From JAWSUT01 sp033549345 (GTDB taxonomy: Bacteria > Bacillota > Dethiobacteria > Dethiobacterales > Dethiobacteraceae), in the NCBI GenBank assembly GCA_033549345.1, contig JAWSUT010000014.1, positions 1 to 64,000 of the forward strand: a stretch of 64,000 nucleotides of DNA, written 5' to 3'. A program made the translations under genes and the position numbers. Below, piece after piece: positions 8,372 to 17,005 of this stretch; positions within the stretch are counted from its first letter, which is position 1; the number at the start of each line of letters is the position of its first letter. The notes below the pieces were generated by a model. It did not search any database. It was not told where the DNA came from and worked only from the letters and a program-made list of their open reading frames with translations.

Positions 8372-9019
8372 TTATTCCGCTGTTTTGTGCTTCTCGTCTT
8401 CCAGCGAGTAGTATATCAGGCTCTGCAGCTCAATGGTCAAATCAGCATTATGTACATGAACACTGTCGGGGACATGCAGCTTCGTGGGTGCGAAGTTTAG
8501 GATGGCGGTAATGCCGTTTTCAACAAGCTGATCCACCACAACCTGTGCGGGTTCGGCCGGAACGGTGACCATGGCTACTTTGATATTATGCTCTTCAATT
8601 ACGTCAGACAGTTCTTCCATGGGCCTGATTTCTTTGCCTTCAATTTGAGATCCCACTTCCGCCGGGCTGGCATCAAAGATGGCGACAATCTCGACATAGG
8701 GGTTTTTTGTAATGTTGTAACGGGACAGCGCTTTACCCAAGTGGCCTGCACCAATTACGACCAGTTTGGTTTGTTTGTCAAGTCCAATAATTCTCAGAAG
8801 TTTTTCACGGAGGTAGCTTGTGTTGTAACCGGTGCCGCGTGTTCCAAAGGCTCCGAAGTAAGCAAGGTCTTTGCGGATTTGTTCTGCGGTAAACCCTGTC
8901 TCTTCACTGAGAACACGCGAAGAGATGATTTCCACATCCCTCCTGATCAGATTGTCCAGAATCCGCAAATAAACAGGCAAACGCTTGATGACAGACTTGG
9001 GTGCATTACGTCGAGGCAT
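8372..9019 (-). CDS. rex: Redox-sensing transcriptional repressor Rex
   Basis: 215 residues from the ATG at 9019, which has GGAGGAGG upstream; the in-frame ATG at 9052 has none. The N-terminal winged helix is clear (SRVLSEETGFTAEQIRKDLA, YFGAFGTRGTGYNT). The Rossmann domain has GAGHLG, and the C-terminal swap helix follows. Rex senses the NADH/NAD+ ratio and represses fermentation and respiration genes when NADH is low. A candidate Rex operator lies in its own upstream region, so autoregulation is likely. Confidence 0.95.
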   Translation of the reverse strand: MPRRNAPKSVIKRLPVYLRILDNLIRRDVEIISSRVLSEETGFTAEQIRKDLAYFGAFGTRGTGYNTSYLREKLLRIIGLDKQTKLVVIGAGHLGKALSRYNITKNPYVEIVAIFDASPAEVGSQIEGKEIRPMEELSDVIEEHNIKVAMVTVPAEPAQVVVDQLVENGITAILNFAPTKLHVPDSVHVHNADLTIELQSLIYYSLEDEKHKTAE

Positions 9020-9089
9020 ATTCTTTTCTCCTCCTCCTGTATCTTTTTTCATAGTTTTTTGTCGAAAGTGAGGTAATAGAAAAATAGAC

Positions 9090-9107
9090 TTGTTACTATT
9101 TTAACAC
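9090..9107 (-). promoter_or_regulatory. Candidate Rex operator upstream of rex
   Basis: On the minus strand GTGTTAAAATAGTAACAA contains the inverted repeat TGTTA-N6-TAACA. It matches the common Rex site TTGTTAA-N4-TTAACAA at 12 of 14 defined positions. A TTGACA (9112-9117) lies next to it, but no well-spaced -10 is seen, so the promoter itself is unclear. Confidence 0.5.
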
Positions 9108-9147
9108 AAAATGTCAAATAAAAACACATAAAATTATATATGACTGT

Positions 9148-10113
9148 TTACCATTTTCGTTCGAGAACAAACTGAGAAACCATATAAAGTGTATCATGAC
9201 AGGCATTTTGCGGCAGTCCGGCAAGCGCCTGACGGGCTTTGTCCACATAACCTGCGGCCAGATTCCGGACAAAACCCACTGTGCCGCAGTTCGCCATTTC
9301 ACGACATATTTTTGCAATAACCTGTTGATTGACCCGGCCAATTGATATTTGGGCTGACAACGTTTCGCCTTGAGGGGAATTTTTCAGGACATGAAGAACC
9401 GGCAAAGTAATGATTCCCTGCTGCAAATCAGCGGCTGCGGGTTTACCGGTTGTTTGTGAGTCTCCGCAAATGTCCAGCAGGTCATCGGTTAGTTGAAAAG
9501 CCATACCCATATTATATCCATAGTCCGCAAGTAACTGTATTTCTTTTTCTTCGGCCTGCGTAACGATGCCGCCGGCGCGGGCTGCAGCAACGAAAAAGTG
9601 TGCGGTTTTTTTGGCAATCCTGCACAAATAATCTTCCTGGCCGATCTCAGGATTAAAACGCTCTGCCTGCTGCTGCATCTCTCCCTCAGCCATTTTTTCC
9701 ACAAGTGTGGACATTTCACGAATCAGGGCGAGGCTGCCATATTCTGTGAGGAGTGCGAATGCCCTGGCAAAAAGGTAATCACCCATTAAAACCGAAACAT
9801 GGTTTCCCCAGACATTATTTATGGTGGGTAAGCCCCGGCGCTTCTGGGCGTCATCCACCACATCATCGTGTACCAGCGAAGCGGTATGAATCAGCTCAAT
9901 GGCGATGGCGACAGGAATGTGTTTTTCAAATTTCCCGCTCCAGAGCCCCAGAGTAAGAAAAAACAGAGCAGGACGAATTCTTTTTCCCGGGGCATTAAGT
10001 AAATAAGCGTTGATTTCCTGAACAAAAGGTTCTCCTGACTGGAGGATTATGCTAAGCCCCTCTTCCATTTTGGTAAGAGGGGCTGAAATTTGCTCATAGA
10101 AGCCTGTCTCCAT
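9148..10113 (-). CDS. Polyprenyl (heptaprenyl-type) diphosphate synthase
   Basis: 321 residues. Both aspartate-rich motifs of trans-prenyltransferases are present: HDDVVDDAQKRRG (about residue 80) and LTDDLLDICGD (about 210). It condenses isopentenyl diphosphate units into the long chain used for quinones or carrier lipids. The chain length cannot be fixed from sequence, though overall character resembles the menaquinone side-chain enzymes. No small HepS partner is adjacent. It stands upstream of rex, separated by the putative Rex site. Confidence 0.9.
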   Translation of the reverse strand: METGFYEQISAPLTKMEEGLSIILQSGEPFVQEINAYLLNAPGKRIRPALFFLTLGLWSGKFEKHIPVAIAIELIHTASLVHDDVVDDAQKRRGLPTINNVWGNHVSVLMGDYLFARAFALLTEYGSLALIREMSTLVEKMAEGEMQQQAERFNPEIGQEDYLCRIAKKTAHFFVAAARAGGIVTQAEEKEIQLLADYGYNMGMAFQLTDDLLDICGDSQTTGKPAAADLQQGIITLPVLHVLKNSPQGETLSAQISIGRVNQQVIAKICREMANCGTVGFVRNLAAGYVDKARQALAGLPQNACHDTLYMVSQFVLERKW

Positions 10114-10236
10114 TCCTCAACACCCACCTAACGTAACGCATAGTTCAAGTTATTCAAGATACTTTTCACAATATCCTTCTTTCCCTCCCGGAATTTTTAC
10201 TCTAATCTCAATAACTGTTTTATCAGCCTGTCGGAA

Positions 10237-10265
10237 TTGCATTTACCCGTTAAATCTGGTATTCT
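10237..10265 (+). promoter_or_regulatory. Promoter of the QueG-like gene
   Basis: TTGCAT (10237-10242) and TATTCT (10260-10265) are separated by 17 bases, and the ATG is 24 bases after the -10. Otherwise the 175-base space between the divergent genes holds nothing I recognise. Confidence 0.5.
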
Positions 10266-10288
10266 GCAGTCAGGGTGATAAGAGCGAT

Positions 10289-11020
10289 ATGAATGAAAAA
10301 AATCTACTCAAACTAAAGCAGGAAATGTTAGACGTACTGAAAAACAATGGAGCTGCAGATGCAGGCGTGGCCGATTTGGCACTTGCAGCCGCTGCAATGG
10401 ATGTTCATGTGGATCCCCGTCTGCGGCGGTTCTCCCGGGCCATTTCTTTTATCATCCCCTTCCCGCGCTCAGTTATTGAAGAACTGCTGGAGGGACCGTC
10501 ACTAACCTATCTTCACTATTACCGCGCTGTCAACACACTGATTGACGATCTGTCTATCCGGCTGACGGCAATTTTGGAAGCCCGGGGTTATGAAGCCTTT
10601 CCTGTACCGTCTTCACAGCGCACAGGCAAGCACAGGCTTGACAGCATTTTTCCGCATCGTGTGGCCGGCTATCTGGCCGGGATGGGCTGGGTTGGCAAGA
10701 GTGGCTGCCTGGTCAATGAGACCTTCGGGCCCCGTGTGCGTCTTGGCACAGTACTGACAAACGCCCCGCTGCCGCCTGACGGACCGCCTGAAATTCGCTG
10801 CGGTGAGTGCATGCTCTGTACTGAAGCCTGTCCGGCCGGTGCCATTAAGGGAAAATTATTTGATCCTGACATACCTCTGCCAGAGCGGCTGGAACCACAG
10901 CTTTGTGACAGCTATCAAAATGAGGTGCGCGACCGCTTCGGTAAACGTGTCTGTGGGTTGTGCCTGGCAGCCTGCCCTTTTGGCAAACCCCATCTAGAGT
11001 CGGGTGATGGCGACCAGTAG
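10289..11020 (+). CDS. 4Fe-4S double-cluster protein, QueG-like
   Basis: 243 residues. The C-terminal half carries CGECMLCTEACPAGA and CGLCLAACPFGK, a paired 4Fe-4S arrangement as in epoxyqueuosine reductase. GYLAGMGWVGKSGCLVN ahead of it matches the same family. It is much shorter than true QueG (about 380 residues) and lacks the HEAT-repeat tail, so it is better called a QueG-like electron-transfer or reductase protein of unknown substrate. Its end overlaps the convergent methyltransferase gene by 27 bases. Confidence 0.82.
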   Translation: MNEKNLLKLKQEMLDVLKNNGAADAGVADLALAAAAMDVHVDPRLRRFSRAISFIIPFPRSVIEELLEGPSLTYLHYYRAVNTLIDDLSIRLTAILEARGYEAFPVPSSQRTGKHRLDSIFPHRVAGYLAGMGWVGKSGCLVNETFGPRVRLGTVLTNAPLPPDGPPEIRCGECMLCTEACPAGAIKGKLFDPDIPLPERLEPQLCDSYQNEVRDRFGKRVCGLCLAACPFGKPHLESGDGDQ

Positions 11021-11551
11021 CGGCGGGTCGTTTTGCTGGTTTAGGAACTTGTATTCCAGGACCCAAAATTCACGCTGCGGGAGCACTGCTGCTGTTTCCC
11101 GTACAGCCTGATATTCCTCCTTGCCGCCGGGATGCCCCGTGTACACCATAATTGTAATAATCCCACCGTGATTCAGAATTCCCACAGCCGCCAGAATGGC
11201 GGCTTTTGTTGTTTCCGCTTTTGTCACAACTGCGTGGTTCCCGCCAGGCAGGTAGCCCAGGTTAAACATCACAGCGTCCGCATTTCTGCCGTGCATATGC
11301 TCTGTCAGGTGTTCATGGCCCTGGGCTATCAGCGTGACACGGTCAGAGAATCCGGCATCTTCCAGTCTCCGGCGTGTATTACTGAGGGCCTCGGGCTGTA
11401 TGTCAAAAGCCAATACCGTACCCTGTTCGCCGGCCTGCTGTGCCAAAAACACTGTATCATGGCCATTGCCGCATGTTGCATCAACGGCAAGGCCGCCGGC
11501 CTTCAGCGCTGAACAAACCAGTTCCCTGGCAAAGAGTAATGGTTTTTTCAT
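10994..11551 (-). CDS. mnmM: Class I SAM methyltransferase, MnmM/YtqB type
   Basis: 185 residues. Motif I is DATCGNGHDTVFLA (about residues 23-36), followed by an acidic DIQPEAL and a NLGYLPGG motif IV. Length and motifs fit the YtqB family, shown in Bacillus to methylate 5-aminomethyl-2-thiouridine in the tRNA wobble position; older annotations say putative rRNA methylase. The start follows GAAGGTG. The substrate is inferred from family only. Confidence 0.8.
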   Translation of the reverse strand: MKKPLLFARELVCSALKAGGLAVDATCGNGHDTVFLAQQAGEQGTVLAFDIQPEALSNTRRRLEDAGFSDRVTLIAQGHEHLTEHMHGRNADAVMFNLGYLPGGNHAVVTKAETTKAAILAAVGILNHGGIITIMVYTGHPGGKEEYQAVRETAAVLPQREFWVLEYKFLNQQNDPPLLVAITRL

Positions 11552-11569
11552 ATGTACACCTTCTTTATG

Positions 11570-11601
11570 ATAAATAAGAGCAGGCTAGTGAACAGCCTGC
11601 T
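11570..11601 (-). terminator. Probable terminator of the DUF421 gene
   Basis: On the minus strand AGCAGGCT (11594-11601) pairs with AGCCTGCT (11579-11586), loop of 7 bases, followed by CTTATTTATC. The hairpin overlaps the stop codon of the DUF421 gene. Confidence 0.6.
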
Positions 11602-12286
11602 GTTGTTTTACGCTTTCCTTTTCGCTGACATATAAGTTGCCGTCTGTATCCAGGCTGGCAAACAGCACGCCCTCGACCTGCTGAACACCGTGCCTGCCAA
11701 GTTCACTCTTTAGCCACTCTTCATCCAGGTGCAGGCCGCGCAGGTTTTTAAAATGAATATGCCCGTCAAAAATCAGGGGTGTGGGCAGTCCTTCATACTT
11801 TGTGGGAAGGCCCAGATCTGCCGTGGTTACCGGTCTTTTATCCCCCTTGAGGACCACGCTGAGTTCACCGGATGTTTCCAGGACGGCAAATTGTACGTCG
11901 GCAATATTGGGCACATCTTTTTCACGCAACTGTCCCAACAGGTCCGACACATTATAGCGCTGCTTGCGGAGTTCTTTTTCCAGTATTTTTCCGTTTGCAA
12001 TGACAATGCTCGGACTGCCATCCACAATCCCGCGTATCGTATGGCTTTTCATGCTCAGATAAGACAGCAGAATTTCCAGTCCCACCAGCGTAAAAATAGG
12101 AATCAGCCCATCGTACAGGGGCATTTCAATTTTCTCCATGGACATCGCCGCCAATTCCGCGATCATAATAGCTACAACCAAATCAAACGCGGAGAGCTGG
12201 CCCACTTCCCGCTTGCCCATAATGCGGATTGCCACCAACACGGCCAGATAAAGAAAAGCCGTTCTGTAAAACAGTGCCCATTCCAA
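11585..12286 (-). CDS. DUF421 (YetF-type) membrane protein
   Basis: 233 residues. Three N-terminal membrane helices are followed by a cytoplasmic domain with IRGIVDGSPSIVIANGKI and KQRYNVSDLLGQLREKDV, characteristic of the DUF421/YetF family found in several copies in spore formers. Molecular role unknown. The start is TTG at 12286, supported by AGGGAGTG at good spacing. It appears to be a single-gene unit. Confidence 0.9.
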   Translation of the reverse strand: MEWALFYRTAFLYLAVLVAIRIMGKREVGQLSAFDLVVAIMIAELAAMSMEKIEMPLYDGLIPIFTLVGLEILLSYLSMKSHTIRGIVDGSPSIVIANGKILEKELRKQRYNVSDLLGQLREKDVPNIADVQFAVLETSGELSVVLKGDKRPVTTADLGLPTKYEGLPTPLIFDGHIHFKNLRGLHLDEEWLKSELGRHGVQQVEGVLFASLDTDGNLYVSEKESVKQQQAVH

Positions 12287-12370
12287 GGTAAAACACTCCC
12301 TGAGTAAGTCTTAACACCCTTATATCTTTACCCGGAATATAGGCTTTATGCCGTTGGTTTTTGATAAAGA

Positions 12371-12742
12371 TTATTCTGAAATGCCGAGAACACGCTCAAT
12401 AACGGCGAGAAGCTCAACCGGCCGGAAAGGCTTGGCCATATAATCGGCGGCACCCAAGTCCATAGCACGCTGAATATCCTCTTCCTGAGCGCGGGCACTG
12501 AGGACAATAACGGGAATATCCTTCATGTCCGGGTTTTCTTTCATGGCCTGTAAGGCATCAAGGCCGTTTAGTTTGGGCATGACCAGGTCCAAAAGGACTA
12601 AATCAGGCTTATCTGCTGCAATCTTTTTTAATGCATCGGCTCCGTCTTCTGCTACATTCACTTCAATTCCCTCACTGCGCAGGCAGATGGTAACACCTAA
12701 AACAATATTCTTTTCATCTTCAACCAACAAAATTTTGCTCAT
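12371..12742 (-). CDS. Single-domain (CheY-like) response regulator
   Basis: 123 residues, a receiver domain only. The acidic pocket DE (residues 9-10), the phosphoacceptor in LVLLDLVMPKLNG, the conserved threonine/serine region (VIVLSA) and the lysine in YMAKPF are all present. There is no output domain, so it must act by protein interaction or in a phosphorelay. It overlaps the upstream kinase gene by 23 bases and is surely its partner. Confidence 0.93.
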   Translation of the reverse strand: MSKILLVEDEKNIVLGVTICLRSEGIEVNVAEDGADALKKIAADKPDLVLLDLVMPKLNGLDALQAMKENPDMKDIPVIVLSARAQEEDIQRAMDLGAADYMAKPFRPVELLAVIERVLGISE

Positions 12743-13823
12743 TACCTGTACCCTCCTTTTCTATAACCGGTAGTGTGAATGTAAAACATGAGCCTTTATT
12801 CATTTCGCTCTCCACCCAAATCCGGCCGCCATGGGCTTCTACAATCTCTTTAGCGATAGCCAGTCCCAAACCTGCGCCGCCGGTACTGCCATTGCCCTTG
12901 ACCTGTGTGTATTTCTCAAAGATCTTTTCATGATAGCTCTGCGGGATTCCCAATCCCGTATCACATACGTTGATAAATACCTTACTGTCCCGGTGGTATG
13001 CCGTCACGCAAATTTCTCCACCCTCCGGTGTATAGCGAATGGCATTTCCCACCAGGTTCGTTAAAATCCAGGTAGCTTTTGTGGCATCCACAAAAATATC
13101 CGGGATAAGGTCTGGAATATTTACTCGTAGGGAAATAGTTTTTTCTTTCAGCTGCATGACCAACGGCTCTATTGCCGTTTCTACCATCTCAGCCACACTG
13201 GTGCTTTCCTTTTCCATCTTTATACCACCATCTTCAAGGCTGGAAAGCTTCAGCAGGTTGCTTACCAGGCCCGACAGACGCTGGGCATCATCACGGATTG
13301 CCTGAGCCAGAGCCAACCCTTCACCCGACAGCTGCGCCTGGCGTTGGTCCAGCAGTAGTTCCACAGCCATGACAATGGATGTAAGCGGGTTGCGAAACTC
13401 ATGGGAAACAGTGGCGACAAACTGTGTTTTCAGTCTGTCAACCCGTTCATAGTGAGTTACATCAGTCAGCAAGATCACAGTACCCACAAACTTGTTATCT
13501 TCTGTTAGTGGAGAGACTTCAGCCTTAAAATATTGTTCCTTACCGTTCATCGTGATATTAAGTGTCCGCGGCGCGCCAGCGGGACGCCATTGACCCACCG
13601 TAGATCTAATCCTGTCGATGGTAACGTTAAGCTCGCGATGGCTAATGACATCTGCAAACGGCCGCCCCACTGTTTCTTCCGGCTCCACTGCAAATATTTC
13701 AGCTGCCCTGGTATTGATATATTGAATTTTTGCCTCCGTATCTGTAACAATTGTCCCTTCCGGCAGGCTGCGTAATACGGCTTCAGCCTGAAGGACCGGC
13801 AGTTTACGTTTACTGTTTGGCAT
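12720..13823 (-). CDS. Soluble PAS-domain histidine kinase
   Basis: 367 residues with no membrane segment. A PAS domain covers about residues 10-125 (EGTIVTDTEAKIQYINTRAA). The H box is SHEFRNPLTSI (about 145), the N box NLVGNAIRYTPEGG, and the G boxes DTGLGIP and GGAGLGLAIAKEIV. It should autophosphorylate in response to a cytoplasmic signal sensed by PAS and pass phosphate to the overlapping CheY-like regulator. Ligand unknown. Confidence 0.93.
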   Translation of the reverse strand: MPNSKRKLPVLQAEAVLRSLPEGTIVTDTEAKIQYINTRAAEIFAVEPEETVGRPFADVISHRELNVTIDRIRSTVGQWRPAGAPRTLNITMNGKEQYFKAEVSPLTEDNKFVGTVILLTDVTHYERVDRLKTQFVATVSHEFRNPLTSIVMAVELLLDQRQAQLSGEGLALAQAIRDDAQRLSGLVSNLLKLSSLEDGGIKMEKESTSVAEMVETAIEPLVMQLKEKTISLRVNIPDLIPDIFVDATKATWILTNLVGNAIRYTPEGGEICVTAYHRDSKVFINVCDTGLGIPQSYHEKIFEKYTQVKGNGSTGGAGLGLAIAKEIVEAHGGRIWVESEMNKGSCFTFTLPVIEKEGTGNEQNFVG

Positions 13824-13896
13824 AACGTCTCAACCCCCTGTTATTAACAGTAATAAACCGGAGACTTGCCGGGCAGGACATTCTCCCTGCAAAAAA

Positions 13897-15195
13897 TTAT
13901 TTTTTATCGACGAAACAGTTTTTTCCCTTTGTTTCACGGGCTAAAAACGCACCGACCACAGACAATGCCAGAAATACCAGGCAAAAGCCAAACGCAGTAA
14001 AATATGCATCCTGGGAATAAATTTTTACCCCTTCAAGCAGTACACCGTCCCAGCGCAAATCCAGCAGGTAGCCCAAAAACGGCTGCAGTAAGGCAATGCC
14101 AAGGAACCCGCCGCTGTTTACCAGAGCTATGCCAGTCCCCGCAAACTCAGGCGGATTCAGTTCCTTACCAAGGGCAAACGTCAGCGTCATGGATCCGCCG
14201 AAGAAGCCCAGTAAAAAACAAAGCGGGTATAGTGCAAAAAGCGGTGCTCTCCCCTGGTTCCAAAAAACCAGAGCTCCCCAGGTTGTTGTAAACATCAGTG
14301 TAAACAGAATATAAGGCCATTTACGCCGTTGGGTTTTATCGGATAAAAAACCGATAAACGGCGACCCGCTTGCCATGCCGGCGGCAACAAGCAGCATCAG
14401 GTTTGCCGCTGCCGTGCGGGAAAGACCGTATACCTGCATCAAATAAGGGACACCCCACATCCCCTGGAAGGTTATCAGTGTACCGTAGATGCCAAAGGCC
14501 ACAAAAAAGGGCGGCCAGGTTTGGCGATTGCGGATTACGAGCATCATCTGACGCAGATTCTCCTGAAACTTGTCGGCCACGGACACCTCATCAACCACCC
14601 GGTAAACATTCGGCGGTGTATCTCGGACAACCACCCAACAGGCAATGGCAAAAATAACGGTAAACAGGGCAATCAGTAAAAAAGAAAACCGCCAGCCGAA
14701 AGCATCAACCAAAAAAGCCAGCGGGGTGGCAGCCATCATAGCCCCCACGTTGCCGACCAGAATCAATAGACCGGTTATGAGAGCAAACTCATTGGGGGAA
14801 AACCATACAGACTGAAACTTCAGAATGGAAACAAAAATAACAGAAACCCCAAGCCCCACCAGAAAACGTCCCACAAACGCCAGAAAAATAGAAGGGGCGA
14901 TGGCAAAAAAGAAAGAACCGAATGCAGCAAACATGGCTCCGGCGGCTACGGTGGCTCTTGGACCCAGTGAATCGGCCATGATGCCGCTGGGCAGCTGCAT
15001 AACAAGGTAAACGTAAAAATACATGGCGGCCAGGCTGCCCAACACAGCGCCATCACGGACTGCAAATGTCTCCATTAATTGGTCCGCCACAACACTGGGA
15101 GCTACACGGTGCATATAAACAATAATATAAGCCAATGTCAGGACGCCCCACATTACCCAGCGTCCGGCGCCCTGTTTTGTCGTACGAGTTATCAA
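13897..15195 (-). CDS. Major facilitator superfamily transporter
   Basis: 432 residues, about 12 hydrophobic helices. The loop 2-3 motif appears as SGIMADSLGPRATVAAG and its repeat as GFLSDKTQRRKWP. It resembles the organophosphate/anion:proton-symporter branch. Start TTG at 15195 with GAGGTG in front. It follows the acyl-CoA synthetase gene by 14 bases, so it may move a carboxylic acid that the synthetase activates; this is inference. Confidence 0.88.
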   Translation of the reverse strand: MITRTTKQGAGRWVMWGVLTLAYIIVYMHRVAPSVVADQLMETFAVRDGAVLGSLAAMYFYVYLVMQLPSGIMADSLGPRATVAAGAMFAAFGSFFFAIAPSIFLAFVGRFLVGLGVSVIFVSILKFQSVWFSPNEFALITGLLILVGNVGAMMAATPLAFLVDAFGWRFSFLLIALFTVIFAIACWVVVRDTPPNVYRVVDEVSVADKFQENLRQMMLVIRNRQTWPPFFVAFGIYGTLITFQGMWGVPYLMQVYGLSRTAAANLMLLVAAGMASGSPFIGFLSDKTQRRKWPYILFTLMFTTTWGALVFWNQGRAPLFALYPLCFLLGFFGGSMTLTFALGKELNPPEFAGTGIALVNSGGFLGIALLQPFLGYLLDLRWDGVLLEGVKIYSQDAYFTAFGFCLVFLALSVVGAFLARETKGKNCFVDKK

Positions 15196-15209
15196 GTAAA
15201 CACCTCTTT

Positions 15210-16901
15210 TTAGAATCCCAACGGCCGGCTCTTTTCCTCCTCAATTAACATCCGGCGCAGCGTTTTACCCACCATTGTCTTTGGCAGGTCGCGCCTGAAC
15301 TCAATAATTCGGGGAATTTTATATGCTGCAAGCCGTTCCCTGCAGTGATCCAGAATCTGTTCTTTGGTTAGATACGTGTTTTCTTTTAGGACAACATATG
15401 CTTTTAGTGTTTCGCCGCGTGTGCGGTCAGGTATACCCGCTACAGCCACATCATCCACCTGGGGAAGCTCAAGAATCACACTCTCAATATCCTGCGGATA
15501 AATATTGTAGCCGCCGGATATCACCATATCTTTTTTACGGTCCACAATATAAGTATAGCCTGCCTTATCGAGCCGGGCAATATCCCCGGTAAAAAGCCAG
15601 CCGTCCCGCAGTGTTTCCCCCGTCTCACCGGGCCTTTTCCAATACCCTTTCATAACCTGCGGCCCACGAATAATCAGCTCGCCGGCCACCCCCACAGGAA
15701 GCTCTTTGTCACCCTGGTCCAGGCTGACAATTTTACATTCCGTATCCGGCAGAGGAATACCGACGCTGCCTGCTTTGCGTGTTCCGGTAAGGGGGTTGCA
15801 GTGCGTAACGGGTGAAGCCTCTGTAAGGCCGTATCCCTCAACCAGTGTTCCGCCTGTTATCTCCTCAAAAGCACGGGCCACATCGGGTGACAGTGCGGCC
15901 GCACCACTGACACAGGCACGGATGGAAGAAAGATTACGGTATGGTGTGTTCTTATGTGAGTTAATGGCGGCATACATCGCAGGGGTTCCCGGGAATATCG
16001 TTACTTTATGGCGTTCAATATCTGAGAGAACCTGCTCGGTATCATAACGGGGATGGATGACAAGCGTAGCCGCCAGTTCCACGGCAACATTGAGTACTGC
16101 CGTCATTCCGTACACATGGAAAAACGGCAGAACAGCCAAAAACACCTCTTCCCCGTGTCGGCAGCCCATGAACCATTCTTTAATTTGCAGCGCGTTTGCC
16201 ACCAGGTTATAGTGGGTCAGCATGGCAGCTTTTGGCGTCCCCGTTGTCCCGCCGGTGTACTGGAGCACAGCCAGGTCTTCCTCCGGGTCAATGGGCACCT
16301 GCGCCGGCTGTTTGTCGGTACGGGCCAAAAATTCCTGGAAACGAATCACACCCGGCCCGGGCGGAACATGAAATGTCCGGCCCTTGCGCTGCTGACGGTA
16401 GCGGTAATTAAACCCGGCAAGCGCGGGCATGTACTCCTGCAGGCCTGTAACAATGCCGTGTTCTATACCGGCTTTTTCACGTACCGAGGCAATCAGCGGG
16501 TGCCTTGTGTCCAGATAAACAATCGTATGGCAGTCCACATCACGTAATTGCTGAATCAGCTCCCGCTCAACGTTAACCGGGTTAATGGGAACCACAACCG
16601 CACCCGTAAGCAGGATACCATAATAACTGATTACCGCCTGCGGGCAGTTAGGCAGCATCATTGCCACCCGGTCACCTTTTTTCACGCCGAGATCCGCGAG
16701 TGCTGCAGCAAAACGCTGAACTGATTCGAGCAGCTTCCGGTAACTGATACGCTTGCCAAAAAACACGGTTGCTGTCTGGTCAGGCCAGTGTGCAGCTGCC
16801 TCCTCCAGAAAAAACGTCAGAGGCTGTTGCGGATACTCCAGGCTTGACCTGACACCGTCAGGATAACTCTGCAGCCAGGAAAACGACAGGGCATCACCCA
16901 A
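15210..16901 (-). CDS. Long-chain fatty acid-CoA ligase (AMP-binding)
   Basis: 563 residues. The AMP-binding P-loop YTGGTTGTPKAAMLTH (about 215), the A5 motif VEGYGLTEASP (about 355), DGWLFTGDIA (about 435) and the C-terminal lysine in PKTMVGKTLRR are all present. It activates a fatty or aromatic acid to its CoA ester with ATP. Start is TTG at 16901 behind GGGGGTGG; no in-frame ATG lies nearby. It sits between a DUF169 gene and an MFS transporter in the same direction. Confidence 0.92.
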   Translation of the reverse strand: MGDALSFSWLQSYPDGVRSSLEYPQQPLTFFLEEAAAHWPDQTATVFFGKRISYRKLLESVQRFAAALADLGVKKGDRVAMMLPNCPQAVISYYGILLTGAVVVPINPVNVERELIQQLRDVDCHTIVYLDTRHPLIASVREKAGIEHGIVTGLQEYMPALAGFNYRYRQQRKGRTFHVPPGPGVIRFQEFLARTDKQPAQVPIDPEEDLAVLQYTGGTTGTPKAAMLTHYNLVANALQIKEWFMGCRHGEEVFLAVLPFFHVYGMTAVLNVAVELAATLVIHPRYDTEQVLSDIERHKVTIFPGTPAMYAAINSHKNTPYRNLSSIRACVSGAAALSPDVARAFEEITGGTLVEGYGLTEASPVTHCNPLTGTRKAGSVGIPLPDTECKIVSLDQGDKELPVGVAGELIIRGPQVMKGYWKRPGETGETLRDGWLFTGDIARLDKAGYTYIVDRKKDMVISGGYNIYPQDIESVILELPQVDDVAVAGIPDRTRGETLKAYVVLKENTYLTKEQILDHCRERLAAYKIPRIIEFRRDLPKTMVGKTLRRMLIEEEKSRPLGF

Positions 16902-17005
16902 GAGACCACCCCCATTCTTACTTATTACAGAATGTATTCGCCCAAAAACAAAAATATCCTGCGCATGCCGGCCTCTGCCGCAGCTGCCGCCTGATTTTTA
17001 ATATT

